The notes under the pieces: model-generated | The model's input: only the letters and a program-made list of their open reading frames with translations | The model's database searches: none | Told to the model about the DNA's origin: nothing | Program-made: the position numbers and the translations under genes | In this document: piece by piece, positions 49,821 to 58,398 of the stretch | Layout of the letters: each line of letters opens with the position of its first letter | Position numbering within the stretch: position 1 is the stretch's first letter | NCBI RefSeq assembly: GCF_001580545.1 | Contig: NZ_LRBG01000038.1 | Coordinates: 744,001-808,000, forward strand | From: Paraburkholderia monticola | GTDB lineage: Bacteria; Pseudomonadota; Gammaproteobacteria; Burkholderiales; Burkholderiaceae | Length of the DNA: 64,000 nt | Direction: 5' to 3'

Positions 49821-50054
49821 TCAACGATTGCCGTCGAGCAGATCGCCGAGCAGTTCGTCGAACGCGGCCTGGGCGTCTTCGAGTTCCTGCAGCGCGGCGT
49901 CGAACGTCTGCAACGCAAATTGCGAGGGCTTGCCGCTGCCGGCCGGCGGGAATTGCGATTGCAGCGACGCGAACGCCGTCTGCACCCGCTTGGTCGCGGT
50001 CAATACGCGTTCCATCGCGGCGGTTTCTTCGGCTCGCGCCTGGTCGTGATCCAT
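49821..50054 (-). CDS. Small conserved hypothetical protein, predicted helical
   Basis: A 77-residue acidic protein: MDHDQARAEETAAMERVLTA, then FAASLQSQ-like FASLQSQFPPAG, then FALQTFDAALQELEDAQAAF and DELLGDLLDGNR. Two amphipathic helices with a Pro/Gly hinge suggest a helical hairpin. There is a GGAG six bases from the ATG, a good indication that it is translated. No family was recognised and no function can be given. It is convergent with the OsmC gene and downstream of the Lrp-type gene on the same strand. Confidence 0.7.
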   Translation of the reverse strand: MDHDQARAEETAAMERVLTATKRVQTAFASLQSQFPPAGSGKPSQFALQTFDAALQELEDAQAAFDELLGDLLDGNR

Positions 50055-50140
50055 GGGAACTCCGGGGGTGTCGATTTGCGTCGGAACGGCTCGCGCCGCT
50101 TCAAACAGGGAATAAAGGCGTGACTATGCCACGTTCGTGC

Positions 50141-50623
50141 TCAGGAGAGCGGCAGGCCGCCATACGCTTTCACCTCGCGCAACGATAACGCCGATTCCAC
50201 CGACGTCACGCCAGGCAGGCCGCGCAGTTCGTCGCGCATGAACGTGCCGTAGTCGTCGAGATCACGCGCGACGATCTGCAGGATGTAGTCGGCGCTGCCC
50301 GACACGTTGTGGCACGACAGGATGCGCGGGATCGCCTGCACCTCGCGCTCGAAGCGCGTCGCCACCACGCGGTCGTGCACGGCGAAGCGCACCAGCACGA
50401 ACGCGACCACCCCCAGACCCAGCGCGCCGCGCGACAGCACTGCGCGGTAGCGGTCGATATAGCCGTCGTTCTCCAACCGTTTCAGGCGCCGCGCGCAGGG
50501 CGTCTCGCTGAGGCCGACCGTCTCGGCGAGGCGCGCATTCGACATGCGGCCGTCGTTTTGCAGCGCGGCAAGAATCGCGCGGTCGGTTTTGTCGAGGTCG
50601 TCGGCGGGCATGGTTGGGGGCAT
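50141..50623 (-). CDS. Lrp/AsnC-family transcriptional regulator
   Basis: A 160-residue Lrp/AsnC regulator: LDKTDRAILAALQNDGRMSN, ARLAETVGLSETPCARRLKR with the recognition helix, then the RAM domain HNVSGSADYILQIVARDLDD. It is divergent from a LysE-family exporter gene, 141 bases apart, so it probably activates export of an amino acid when that amino acid accumulates, as in the LysG/LysE and ArgP-like logic. An ATG at 50611 (MPADDL) is an alternative start; neither has a clear ribosome-binding site. Confidence 0.9.
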   Translation of the reverse strand: MPPTMPADDLDKTDRAILAALQNDGRMSNARLAETVGLSETPCARRLKRLENDGYIDRYRAVLSRGALGLGVVAFVLVRFAVHDRVVATRFEREVQAIPRILSCHNVSGSADYILQIVARDLDDYGTFMRDELRGLPGVTSVESALSLREVKAYGGLPLS

Positions 50624-50764
50624 TTTGGGGATTGGTGGAAGGCGCTACGGTCTATGAGAATATTAGCGTATTCCGCTACATCCGGCGCCGTGATGACGGA
50701 AATTCGCCAGCAAACCCTCCTCCTCCGATAGCAATATGGAGCCTCCAACAACAAGGCGGCTCCC

Positions 50765-51445
50765 ATGATTTCCGCTCACCTGCTGGCCGTCTATATGGCG
50801 GCGTTAGTCGTCGTGTATGCGGTGCCAGGACCGGACATGGCGCTGATCCTGCAAACCAGCATTGCGCGCGGCGTGCGAAGTGGCTTCGCGGCCGCGGCGG
50901 GGCTGGGGGTGTCGCGCGCCACGCACGTGACGCTATCGGCGTGCGGCATGGCGGCGCTGCTGCGCAACGCGCCGTGGCTGTACGATGCGGTGCGCTATGC
51001 CGGCGCGATCTATCTCGCGTGGATCGGGATTCAGATCTTCCGCTCGCCTGGCTTTGCGTTGCCCGCCGCTTCGCGCGACCCGCAAGCGGCCGACGCGCCG
51101 CGCGCTGCAACCACGGCGTCGAGCGATGTGGGCAATTCGGCGCGGCCGTTGCGGACCGCGTTCGTCAAAGGTCTGCTGACGAATCTGCTCAACCCGAAGG
51201 CGCTGCTGTTCTGCTCGGTGCTGTTGCCGCAATTCATACGGCCGGAAGCGGGACCCGTGGCGTGGCAGATGATCGAGCTCGGTGTCGTGCTGCTCGTGAT
51301 CGGCGCGTGCTTCGACGCCTTGTATGCGATCGGCGCCGCCCGGATCGCGCACTGGATGCGCGCCCATCCGCTCGCGCAGACGGTGCAGCGCTGGACCTTT
51401 TCGGCTGCGCTGATCGGTTTTGCGCTACGGCTTTCGCTGGATTGA
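50765..51445 (+). CDS. LysE/RhtB-family amino-acid exporter
   Basis: A 226-residue inner-membrane protein with six helices. The N-terminal LLAVYMAALVVVYAVPGPDMALIL and SGFAAAAGLGVSRATHVTL match LysE/RhtB exporters of amino acids such as homoserine, threonine or lysine, and FVKGLLTNLLNPKALLFC is the second family block. A 30-residue polar linker (around QAADAPRAATTASSD) is longer than usual. It is divergent from the Lrp-type regulator, which probably controls it. Confidence 0.9.
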   Translation: MISAHLLAVYMAALVVVYAVPGPDMALILQTSIARGVRSGFAAAAGLGVSRATHVTLSACGMAALLRNAPWLYDAVRYAGAIYLAWIGIQIFRSPGFALPAASRDPQAADAPRAATTASSDVGNSARPLRTAFVKGLLTNLLNPKALLFCSVLLPQFIRPEAGPVAWQMIELGVVLLVIGACFDALYAIGAARIAHWMRAHPLAQTVQRWTFSAALIGFALRLSLD

Positions 51446-51508
51446 TGCGCGCAGTTGGCGCGACGCGGCATGAATCGGTGAGCATTCGCAAGCGGCGACG
51501 CCGGCCGC

Positions 51509-51682
51509 TCACTTCTTCAATTTGCGCTCGCGCCGCGGCCGGTCCTCGATGATCTTCCTGCGATGCTTGTGCTTCATTTTCTTCCAGCTTTTGCATTCGT
51601 CGCGGGTGCGCATGCAGCCGATGCAAAAGCCGGTTTTGTCGTCGAACTTGCAGATGTCGACGCAGGGTGACTCGATGCTCAT
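51509..51682 (-). CDS. DUF1289-family Cys-rich small protein
   Basis: A 57-residue protein with four cysteines in the family arrangement: SPCVDICKFDDKTGFCIGCM then RTRDECKSW, followed by a very basic tail (KKMKHKHRRKIIEDRPRRER). DUF1289 proteins are thought to bind a metal or nucleic acid, but this is not established. The ATG at 51682 is the family start, since upstream frame residues are not conserved-looking. Confidence 0.87.
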   Translation of the reverse strand: MSIESPCVDICKFDDKTGFCIGCMRTRDECKSWKKMKHKHRRKIIEDRPRRERKLKK

Positions 51683-51831
51683 GACCGGTGGCCGTCGGAG
51701 TTGAAGTAGCGCGACTGTCGCACGCGCGGCGCGCAAGATGCCAAGTGATTGTGTTAATAAAGCCGATAGAGCACCGGCCGCGCGCCCGCGCGGCGACACC
51801 ATCACACACCATCACTTTCGCACGTTCGTCG

Positions 51832-52158
51832 ATGAAAACCTTCCTGCTGTATGTCGTGACCGCCGTCGCCGAGATTCTCGGCTGCTACCTGCCGTGGCGC
51901 TGGCTGAAGGAGGGCGGCTCCGCATGGCTGTTGCTGCCCGGCGCGGCAAGCCTCGCGCTGTTCGCCTGGTTGCTGACGCTGCACGGCACCGCCGCGGGCC
52001 GCGTCTATGCGGCCTACGGTGGCGTGTACGTGGCGGTCGCGATAGCGTGGCTGTGGATCGTGGACGAGGTTCGGCCCACGCTGTGGGACGTGGCAGGCGC
52101 CGCGTTGACGCTAGCCGGCATGGCGGTGATCGCATTCCAGCCGCGCCTGCACGCGTGA
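51832..52158 (+). CDS. YnfA/UPF0060-family small membrane protein
   Basis: A 108-residue inner-membrane protein with four helices. The family pattern is exact: VVTAVAEILGCYLPWRWLKE, the GGSAWLLLPGAASLALFAWL segment, GRVYAAYGGVYVAVAIAWLW and DVAGAALTLAGMAVIAFQPR. YnfA proteins resemble small multidrug transporters. The start at 51832 begins immediately at the first helix. It is monocistronic between DUF1289 and DUF1993 genes. Confidence 0.92.
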   Translation: MKTFLLYVVTAVAEILGCYLPWRWLKEGGSAWLLLPGAASLALFAWLLTLHGTAAGRVYAAYGGVYVAVAIAWLWIVDEVRPTLWDVAGAALTLAGMAVIAFQPRLHA

Positions 52159-52195
52159 GCAGGGCGCCGCACGATCGACGACGCGCCCGCTCTCT

Positions 52196-52708
52196 TTACT
52201 GCTGCAACCCGCCCAGATAGTCGAGCTTGCCGAGTTCGACACCGTTGTGACGCAGGATGTCGTATGCGGTCGTCACGTGGAAAAAGAAATTGGGCAGCAC
52301 GAAACCGAACAGATATGACAGTCCGGTGAACTCGATCGGGCCCGGCCGCATTTTCAGCGTGATCGCGCGGCTTTCCGAGCCGTCAATCTGCGCCGCATTG
52401 AATTCCTTCAGGTAATCGATCGTCTTCTGGATACGGGCCTGCAGTTCGTCGAACGTCTGCTCGACGTCCTCGAACTTCGGCGGCTCGACGCCAGCGAGAC
52501 GCGCCGCGCAACCCTTCGCGGTATCGCTCGCGATATACACCTGGCGCACAAGCGGCAGCATGTCCGGCGCGAGCCGGGCATTCGTGAACACCGACGGCTC
52601 GATCTGCTTCGCGGCGGCGTGCGCCTCGGCTTTGCCCAGGATGGCCTGCAGGTTCGTGAGGCCGCGAATCAGCACAGGCAGTGATGCTTGATACATCGAA
52701 ATTGACAT
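52196..52708 (-). CDS. DUF1993-family protein
   Basis: A 170-residue all-alpha protein, starting MSISMYQASLPVLIRGLTNL and ending GFVLPNFFFHVTTAYDILRHNGVELG, the hallmarks of DUF1993, a family that is fold-related to DinB-like four-helix proteins. A His and Asp occur in the C-terminal helix. The function is unknown; metal-dependent thiol-S-transferase activity is a speculative analogy with DinB relatives. It converges on the ynfA gene with 37 bases in between. Confidence 0.88.
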   Translation of the reverse strand: MSISMYQASLPVLIRGLTNLQAILGKAEAHAAAKQIEPSVFTNARLAPDMLPLVRQVYIASDTAKGCAARLAGVEPPKFEDVEQTFDELQARIQKTIDYLKEFNAAQIDGSESRAITLKMRPGPIEFTGLSYLFGFVLPNFFFHVTTAYDILRHNGVELGKLDYLGGLQQ

Positions 52709-53013
52709 GGGTTCCTCTGATTACTCGATCGTGCGCGCGGGCGGCGCGCGAGGCAATGGAACGGCGGGAATGCCGCTCCAGCATCATAGCGTGTCGCATC
52801 CACGCCGCGCATCAGCCGTTCGGACGACTGCCGCGCGGGCCGGAACTGTGTTCGAATGCCCTGGTCGGACGGTTGGATGAAGTTCTTGAACAACCCCTGC
52901 CGCGTATCGCGTCGAACGATGTGCCTCGCGCAGGCGCGTGGTGTGCTTGCCCGCCGCCGGGCCGCACGGCGAGTGGTCGTGTGCGCCGCCACGCTAACAG
53001 GAGAGTCGACACC

Positions 53014-54573
53014 ATGGTCACCAAGCATGCATTGCCGGGCAGCGAGCGTAAGGTCGAGCAGGGGGCGACGGTCATCGGGCAATGCGATCCCGCCGAGCAG
53101 ATCGAGGTCATCGTGATACTGCGCCGCCAGCAACAGGCGCAGTTCGACGCATTGATGAAACGCATCGAAGCGGGCGACCCGAGCGTGAAGCCGCTCTCGC
53201 GCGAAGCGCTCGCCAAAGACTACGGCGCCGCGCCCGAAGATATTGCCAAGGTCCACACGTTCGCGGCCGCGCATGGGCTCACCGTCGCGCGCGAAGATCC
53301 GGCGGCGCGCTCGGTGGTGCTGAGCGGCACCATCGCGCAATTCCAGAGCGCGTTCGAGGTCAAGCTCGAGCGCTACCAGCACCACTCGGCCGGCCAGTTC
53401 CGTGGCCGCACCGGCATGATCAGCGTGCCCGACGATCTGCATGGCGTGGTCGAGGCGGTGCTGGGGCTCGACAACCGGCCGCAGGCGCGGCCGCACTTCC
53501 GCATTCGCCCACCGTTCGTGGCGGCGCGTGCCCAGCAGGTTTCGTTCACCCCGCCGCAGCTCGCGTCGCTCTACCAGTTTCCTCAAGGCGACGGCAGTGG
53601 CCAGTGCGTCGGCATCATCGAGCTTGGCGGAGGCTACAACACGTCGGACCTGAAAACCTATTTCTCCAACCTCGGCGTCAGCGAGCCGAAGGTGACATCG
53701 GTGGGGGTCGATCAGGGCGGCAACCACCCCAGCGGGGACCCGAACGGGCCCGACGGCGAGGTCACGCTCGACATCGAGATCGTCGGCGCGATCGTGCCGG
53801 GCGCGGCCATCGCCGTGTACTTCACCCAGAACAGCGACGCCGGCTTCCTCGACGCGGTGAGCCGCGCGGTGCACGACACGACCAACAAGCCGTCGGTGAT
53901 CTCGATCAGCTGGGGCGCGCCAGAGTCGGTCTGGACCAGCCAGTCGATGCAGGCGTTCAACAGCCTGCTGCAGTCGGCGGCGGCGCTCGGCGTGACGATC
54001 TGCGCGGCCTCGGGCGACAGCGGGTCGAGCGACGGCTCGGGCGGCGGCGACCAGGTCGACTTTCCGGCGTCGAGCCCGTACGTGCTCGCTTGCGGTGGCA
54101 CGCACCTGAGCGCGTCCGGTTCGTCGATCACGCATGAGGTCGTGTGGAATGACGGCGAGCAGGGCGGGGCGAGCGGCGGCGGTGTCAGTACCGCGTTTCC
54201 GGTGCCGGCGTGGCAGCAGGGTTTGTCGGCCACCTCGACGGGCGGCGCCAGCAAGCCGCTCAGCGGGCGCGGCGTGCCCGATGTCGCCGGCGATGCATCG
54301 CCGATGACCGGCTACAGCGTCCTCATCGACGGCACCGAAACCGTAGTGGGCGGCACTAGCGCGGTCGCGCCGCTGTGGGCGGCGCTGATCACCCGGATCA
54401 ACGCGGCGAAGGGACAGCCGGCCGGCTTCGTCAACGCGAAGCTGTACAAGGCGTCGGGGGTGTGTCGCGACATCACGCAGGGCAACAACGGCAGCTTCGC
54501 GGCGGCGAAGGGATGGGACGCCTGCACGGGACTTGGTAGTCCCAATGGCGGGAAGGTGGCGGCCGCACTATAG
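53014..54573 (+). CDS. Sedolisin (S53) peptidase, kumamolisin-like
   Basis: A 519-residue acid serine-carboxyl peptidase. The prodomain covers about 1-170; the mature catalytic domain begins after RPHFRIRPP. The catalytic Glu and Asp are E249 and D253 (GPDGEVTLDIEIVG), the oxyanion Asp is D335 (AASGDSGSSDG) and the nucleophile is S449 (GGTSAVAPLWAAL). The C-terminal calcium site is visible in DITQGNNGSFAAAKGWD. The N-terminus has no signal peptide, as in the Bacillus kumamolisin proenzymes. AGGAG lies upstream of the ATG. It is followed 82 bases later by an S10 peptidase gene in the same direction. Confidence 0.93.
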   Translation: MVTKHALPGSERKVEQGATVIGQCDPAEQIEVIVILRRQQQAQFDALMKRIEAGDPSVKPLSREALAKDYGAAPEDIAKVHTFAAAHGLTVAREDPAARSVVLSGTIAQFQSAFEVKLERYQHHSAGQFRGRTGMISVPDDLHGVVEAVLGLDNRPQARPHFRIRPPFVAARAQQVSFTPPQLASLYQFPQGDGSGQCVGIIELGGGYNTSDLKTYFSNLGVSEPKVTSVGVDQGGNHPSGDPNGPDGEVTLDIEIVGAIVPGAAIAVYFTQNSDAGFLDAVSRAVHDTTNKPSVISISWGAPESVWTSQSMQAFNSLLQSAAALGVTICAASGDSGSSDGSGGGDQVDFPASSPYVLACGGTHLSASGSSITHEVVWNDGEQGGASGGGVSTAFPVPAWQQGLSATSTGGASKPLSGRGVPDVAGDASPMTGYSVLIDGTETVVGGTSAVAPLWAALITRINAAKGQPAGFVNAKLYKASGVCRDITQGNNGSFAAAKGWDACTGLGSPNGGKVAAAL

Positions 54574-54655
54574 TCTGCAACACGGCGCACAACAAACAAC
54601 TACGAGAAGTCAGAACGAAGACGCACGGCACGTAAAACGAACCCTTGGAGCGATC

Positions 54656-56314
54656 ATGACGAATACAGAATCAGCTTCCGGCAGTCAGCCTTCGCCGCAC
54701 AACACGCATGCCGCGGCAGGCGCGGCCACCACCACGAGCACGGCGCACAAGGGCGGCGACCAGCCTTTCTTCGATCCGGTCGCCTACGGCAACGGCCCGG
54801 ACGATTCCGTCACCGAGACAGCGGAAACGGCCGCGATCACGCACCATTCGATCTCCATCGGCGGGCACACGATCAACTACACGGCGACCGCGGGTCATCT
54901 GATGATCGTCGATCCGAGCAGTTCGCAGCCGACGGCGAGGATGTTCTACGTCGCGTTCACGCAGGACAACCAGAAGGAAGAAACGCGGCCGGTCACGTTT
55001 TTCTACAACGGTGGTCCGGGGTCGTCGGCGGTTTTCGTGCTGCTCGGCTCGTTCGCGCCGCGCCGCATCAAGACGTCGATGCCCGGCTTCACGCCGCCCG
55101 CACCGTATTCGCTCGAAGACAATCCGGACAGTCTGCTCGACAAGAGCGACCTCGTGTTCATCAACCCGGTCGGCACCGGCTATTCGGCGGCGATCGCGCC
55201 GAAGAAGAATCGGGACTTCTGGGGCGTCGATCAGGACGCGGATTCGATCAAGCAATTCATCAAGCGTTTCCTGACCAAAAACAACCGCTGGAATTCGCCG
55301 AAGTATCTGTTCGGCGAGTCCTACGGCACGGCGCGTAGCTGCGTGCTCGCGTACCGGCTGCACGAGGATGGCGTCGACCTGAACGGCGTGACGCTGCAAT
55401 CGTCGATTCTCGATTACACGCAATCGGGCAATCCGGTCGGCGCGCTGCCCACGGCGGCCGCGGACGCGTGGTATCACAAGAAGCTCGGCGTCGCGCCGCG
55501 CCCGACCGATCTCGGCACCTTCGCGGAAGAGGTCGCGCAGTTCGCGCGCACCGACTACCTGGCCGCGCTGCGCAAGTTTCCGACCACCGACTCCGCGACC
55601 GTCGAAAAACTCAGCGAATACACCGGTATCGACAAAACGACGCTGCTCGCGTGGAGCCTCGATATCGCGGGCTACGACAGCCGCGGCAATTCGCTGTTCC
55701 TGACGACGCTGCTGAAATCGCAAGGCCTCGCACTCGGCGCCTACGACGGCCGCGTGACCGCGATCGACACCGGCATCGCCGGCAAGATCGATCCGAACTC
55801 CGGCGGCAACGATCCAACCATGACCGCTGTCACCGGCGTCTACACGACGATGTGGAACGTGTATCTGAACGAGCAGTTGAAGTACACCTCGAACTCGTCG
55901 TTCACGGACCTCAACGATCAGGCGTTCAAGTACTGGGATTTCAGCCATATCGATCCGACCGGCGCGCAAAAGGGCCTCGACTCGAAAGGCAACATCATTC
56001 TGTACACGGCCGGCGACCTCGCGGCCGTGATGGCGCTCAATCCCGATCTCAAGGTGCTGTCGGCGAACGGCTTCTACGATTTCGTCACGCCTTTCTATCA
56101 GACCGTGCTCGATCTTCAGCAGATGCCGCTCGTCAGTCAGCAGGTGCGGCAGAACCTGTCTGCGCGGTTCTATCCGTCGGGGCATATGGTGTATCTCGAC
56201 GGTGGTTCGCGCACCGCGCTGAAGGCCGATCTTGCGAAGATGTACGAACAGACGGTGTCGGACACGCAGGCGCTCGGGCGGATCCGCGCGTTGCAGGCAC
56301 GCGTGGCGAAGTAA
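54656..56314 (+). CDS. S10-family serine carboxypeptidase-like protein
   Basis: A 552-residue alpha/beta-hydrolase of peptidase family S10. The oxyanion region FFYNGGPGSSAVFVLLGS (115-132), nucleophile GESYGTARS (S222), catalytic Asp in SANGFYDFVTPFYQ and His in YPSGHMVYLDGGSR are all present. The first 40 residues are Ser/Thr/Ala/His-rich and lack a hydrophobic core, so a Sec signal peptide is not evident, unusual for a family that works in acidic extracytoplasmic space. The GGAG before the ATG supports this start. It probably forms a protease pair with the sedolisin gene upstream. Confidence 0.9.
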   Translation: MTNTESASGSQPSPHNTHAAAGAATTTSTAHKGGDQPFFDPVAYGNGPDDSVTETAETAAITHHSISIGGHTINYTATAGHLMIVDPSSSQPTARMFYVAFTQDNQKEETRPVTFFYNGGPGSSAVFVLLGSFAPRRIKTSMPGFTPPAPYSLEDNPDSLLDKSDLVFINPVGTGYSAAIAPKKNRDFWGVDQDADSIKQFIKRFLTKNNRWNSPKYLFGESYGTARSCVLAYRLHEDGVDLNGVTLQSSILDYTQSGNPVGALPTAAADAWYHKKLGVAPRPTDLGTFAEEVAQFARTDYLAALRKFPTTDSATVEKLSEYTGIDKTTLLAWSLDIAGYDSRGNSLFLTTLLKSQGLALGAYDGRVTAIDTGIAGKIDPNSGGNDPTMTAVTGVYTTMWNVYLNEQLKYTSNSSFTDLNDQAFKYWDFSHIDPTGAQKGLDSKGNIILYTAGDLAAVMALNPDLKVLSANGFYDFVTPFYQTVLDLQQMPLVSQQVRQNLSARFYPSGHMVYLDGGSRTALKADLAKMYEQTVSDTQALGRIRALQARVAK

Positions 56315-56457
56315 CGGCGGCAAGCCGCGAGCGGGCCTCGTCGCATCAGTCGGGGCTCGCGCGCAACCATGTCCGGGTTTCGTACCTATCCATATTGAAT
56401 GTGTTTTAATTGCCTCGCGAATTGAACTACCGCGTGCCGCCGCCGGCGCGCCGACGA

Positions 56458-57129
56458 ATGAACGCAGGCAACGCAGACACGCATCGGCGCGGGCTTTCCC
56501 GTGCTACAACCTGCAGCAATGACGCGGCCAATGCGCCGTGGTCCGGGCGCCAGCGCGTGTTGCCCCGGCACGGGCGCGCGCGACAGCGGGCGCTGCTGCT
56601 CACCGTCGGCGCGCTGCTCGCGCTGCGCATCGGTAGTGCCGCCGCGCAACAGAGCGTCATGCTCGACGAGCGCGTGACCCAGCAGTCGATCGGCGAAACG
56701 ATTTGCCGCCCCGGTTATGCGGAAACCGTCGCGCCACCGTTCGACGAACTGATGGCGCACAAGGATCGCATGCTTGCCGCGCGCGGCCTCGATGCGCGTC
56801 AGGGCGCCGCGTTCGCGCTCGACCGGCGCGTGCCGATCGTGCTCGGCGGATCGCCGGCTGCACCGGCCAATCTCGACCTTTTGCCGTGGGCCGGCCCGCA
56901 GGGCGAGCGGCGCAAGGCACGCGCGGCGGTCATGCTGAAACGCTGCGTGTGCGAAGGCAAGCTGAGTCTCGCGCAGGCGCAAGCGGCGATCATCGGCAAC
57001 TGGTCGGCGGTGTATGCGGGCTTTGGCCAGGCGTCCTGCGACGTGAGCCGGCTCGACGTAGCAACGGGCGACGACGGCGTCGACAGCGAGGACAGCCGGC
57101 GCGACGATCAGCAGGAACGCGCGCCTTGA
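56458..57129 (+). CDS. Exported HNH-like protein with altered catalytic motif
   Basis: About 223 residues. A hydrophobic signal segment (RALLLTVGALLALRIGSAAAQ) is followed by VTQQSIGETICRPGYAETV and FALDRRVPIVLGGSPAAPANL, then AVMLKRCVCEGKLSLAQAQA. This is the order of an uncharacterised bacterial family whose members carry a Leu-Asp-His-x-hydrophobic-Pro-x-x-Leu-Gly-Gly motif of HNH-like type; here the His is replaced by Arg (LDRR). The start is uncertain: 56458 is the first ATG but a GTG about 100 bases downstream (at the start of LPRHGRARQR) would give a cleaner signal peptide. Confidence 0.6.
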   Translation: MNAGNADTHRRGLSRATTCSNDAANAPWSGRQRVLPRHGRARQRALLLTVGALLALRIGSAAAQQSVMLDERVTQQSIGETICRPGYAETVAPPFDELMAHKDRMLAARGLDARQGAAFALDRRVPIVLGGSPAAPANLDLLPWAGPQGERRKARAAVMLKRCVCEGKLSLAQAQAAIIGNWSAVYAGFGQASCDVSRLDVATGDDGVDSEDSRRDDQQERAP

Positions 57130-57218
57130 GCGCGTCGTGCCGTCGCGCATCTGCCTGTTGACCCGTTCCCCGCGGAACGACGGTTCGCTGCCTCTTTCAT
57201 TTTTTTCGGAGAAACACG

Positions 57219-57569
57219 ATGTCCCATTCCCGTCTCGCCGCGCTTGCGCTGACCATCGGCTGCATGAGCGTCAGCGCCGCCGCGTTTGCCGCCGCGCCCG
57301 CGCATTGCGAGCGTACCGACGCACTCGAGATTCGCGGCGACGTGCCGGCGGCGCTGAGCTTCGACGTGTATCGGCAATTGCAGCCGCTGAACGCGAAACG
57401 CGTCGCGCTGTTCGAGGCCGCTGGTGAAGTGAAGCGTCTGCCCGACGGTCTGCCGGTGTGCCAGATCGCCGACGACGGCGTCGACGATCCTTCCGCCGTG
57501 CTGGTCCGTCTGCCGCAGGGCAAGAATGCGTGGTGGGTGAGCGCCGCGAACGTGCAAGCGGCGGACTGA
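57219..57569 (+). CDS. Small exported hypothetical protein
   Basis: A 116-residue protein with a signal peptide (MSHSRLAALALTIGCMSVSA, cleavage after AAAFAAAPA, about residue 28). The mature part has two cysteines (AHCERTDALE and LPVCQIADDG) that could form a disulfide, and ends GKNAWWVSAANVQAAD. No family was recognised. It lies 89 bases downstream of the HNH-like exported gene in the same direction, and may be co-transcribed with it. The ATG follows a GGAG-containing segment. Confidence 0.7.
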   Translation: MSHSRLAALALTIGCMSVSAAAFAAAPAHCERTDALEIRGDVPAALSFDVYRQLQPLNAKRVALFEAAGEVKRLPDGLPVCQIADDGVDDPSAVLVRLPQGKNAWWVSAANVQAAD

Positions 57570-57782
57570 TCGGCTCGATCAGTCCGCCTTTGCCCGCGCT
57601 CCCCGTAGGATGCCGTCGGCGACACGTCTTTGTGCCGGGCCGATTCGCGCTTGCCGCCGCCATCGACGGTGGGCGCGCCGGCCGGGCATGCAAGGTGCTG
57701 AAGCAGCCGATGTGTTTTTCTAGGGTTGGCGCGACTGATTCAGGTACAGTGCATCGACGACGATGTTTCGCCGTTGCCCACG

Positions 57783-57799
57783 ACACTGCGTCGCAGTGT
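57783..57799. promoter_or_regulatory. 17-bp perfect palindrome of unknown role
   Basis: ACACTGCG-T-CGCAGTGT occurs 62 bases before the small membrane protein gene. Its symmetry is suggestive of a dimeric regulator site, but no regulator is known to be near. Confidence 0.35.
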
Positions 57800-57860
57800 G
57801 TCAGGTGTCGAAGTTGGCTATCCTGAAAACAGGACGAAATTCGCACGGGAGATTTGAACG

Positions 57861-58025
57861 ATGACCTTCTACTTGTCATGGCTCGCTTTGGGATTGGCCG
57901 GCGCGAGCGGCCTCGTGGCGCTACGCGCACTGGCTGCCGCTCAGGCAAAGCAGCGTGCCGCGCTGCGACCGGTGCGTATCGCAAGGCCGCAGCGTCGGAC
58001 CGACCGCGAAGCGCGGCGAGGGTAG
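57861..58025 (+). CDS. Small single-helix membrane protein
   Basis: A 54-residue protein: MTFYLSWLALGLAGASGLVA forms one hydrophobic helix, then a strongly basic cytoplasmic tail (LRPVRIARPQRRTDREARRG). GGGAG lies eight bases before the ATG. The following RRM-like gene starts five bases after its stop codon, which points to co-translation. The function is unknown. Confidence 0.65.
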   Translation: MTFYLSWLALGLAGASGLVALRALAAAQAKQRAALRPVRIARPQRRTDREARRG

Positions 58026-58030
58026 GCCGC

Positions 58031-58297
58031 ATGAACCTGACCGTGCGTAATATCGCCGAATCGTGTAGCGAGCAGGAAGTGCGGGAGTTTTTGCAGCGTG
58101 AACTCGGGCATTACGCGAAACACGTCGAGGTGGTCGACGCCGGCAAGCCCAGCGCCTATGCGACGGTCGAGCTCGATGCCAGCGTGCCCTATGTCGGCGA
58201 CGTGATCGCGCGGCAGATTCACGGCAAGCATCTGTGCGGCCAGCAGCTCGAAGCGAGCGCCGATCTGTTCAGCGACGAACCGCCGGCCGCGCAGTAA
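58031..58297 (+). CDS. RRM-like (RNA-recognition-fold) small protein
   Basis: An 88-residue protein with a beta-alpha-beta-beta-alpha-beta pattern: MNLTVRNIAESCSEQEVREF (RNP2-like strand VRNI), then PSAYATVELDASVPYVGDVI (RNP1-like strand) and IHGKHLCGQQLEAS. This fits an RRM-like fold, but the aromatic residues of classical RRMs are only partly present. RNA binding is therefore possible, not proven. It follows a 54-residue membrane protein gene by five bases and ends at a strong terminator hairpin. Confidence 0.65.
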   Translation: MNLTVRNIAESCSEQEVREFLQRELGHYAKHVEVVDAGKPSAYATVELDASVPYVGDVIARQIHGKHLCGQQLEASADLFSDEPPAAQ

Positions 58298-58323
58298 GCG
58301 GCGCGATAAGCTGGACGCCTTCG

Positions 58324-58367
58324 AAGGCGGCGTGCCTGCGCGATGAAGCGTGCAGGCACGCCGCCTT
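58324..58367. terminator. Strong bidirectional hairpin between convergent genes
   Basis: A perfect 16-bp stem (58324-58339 with 58352-58367) around a 12-base loop separates the RRM-like gene from the convergent nadE. There is no T run, but the stem strength suggests transcription stops in both directions. Confidence 0.65.
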
Positions 58368-58398
58368 GATTCGTTTCAGAGCGCCGTCAGCGGCCTCT

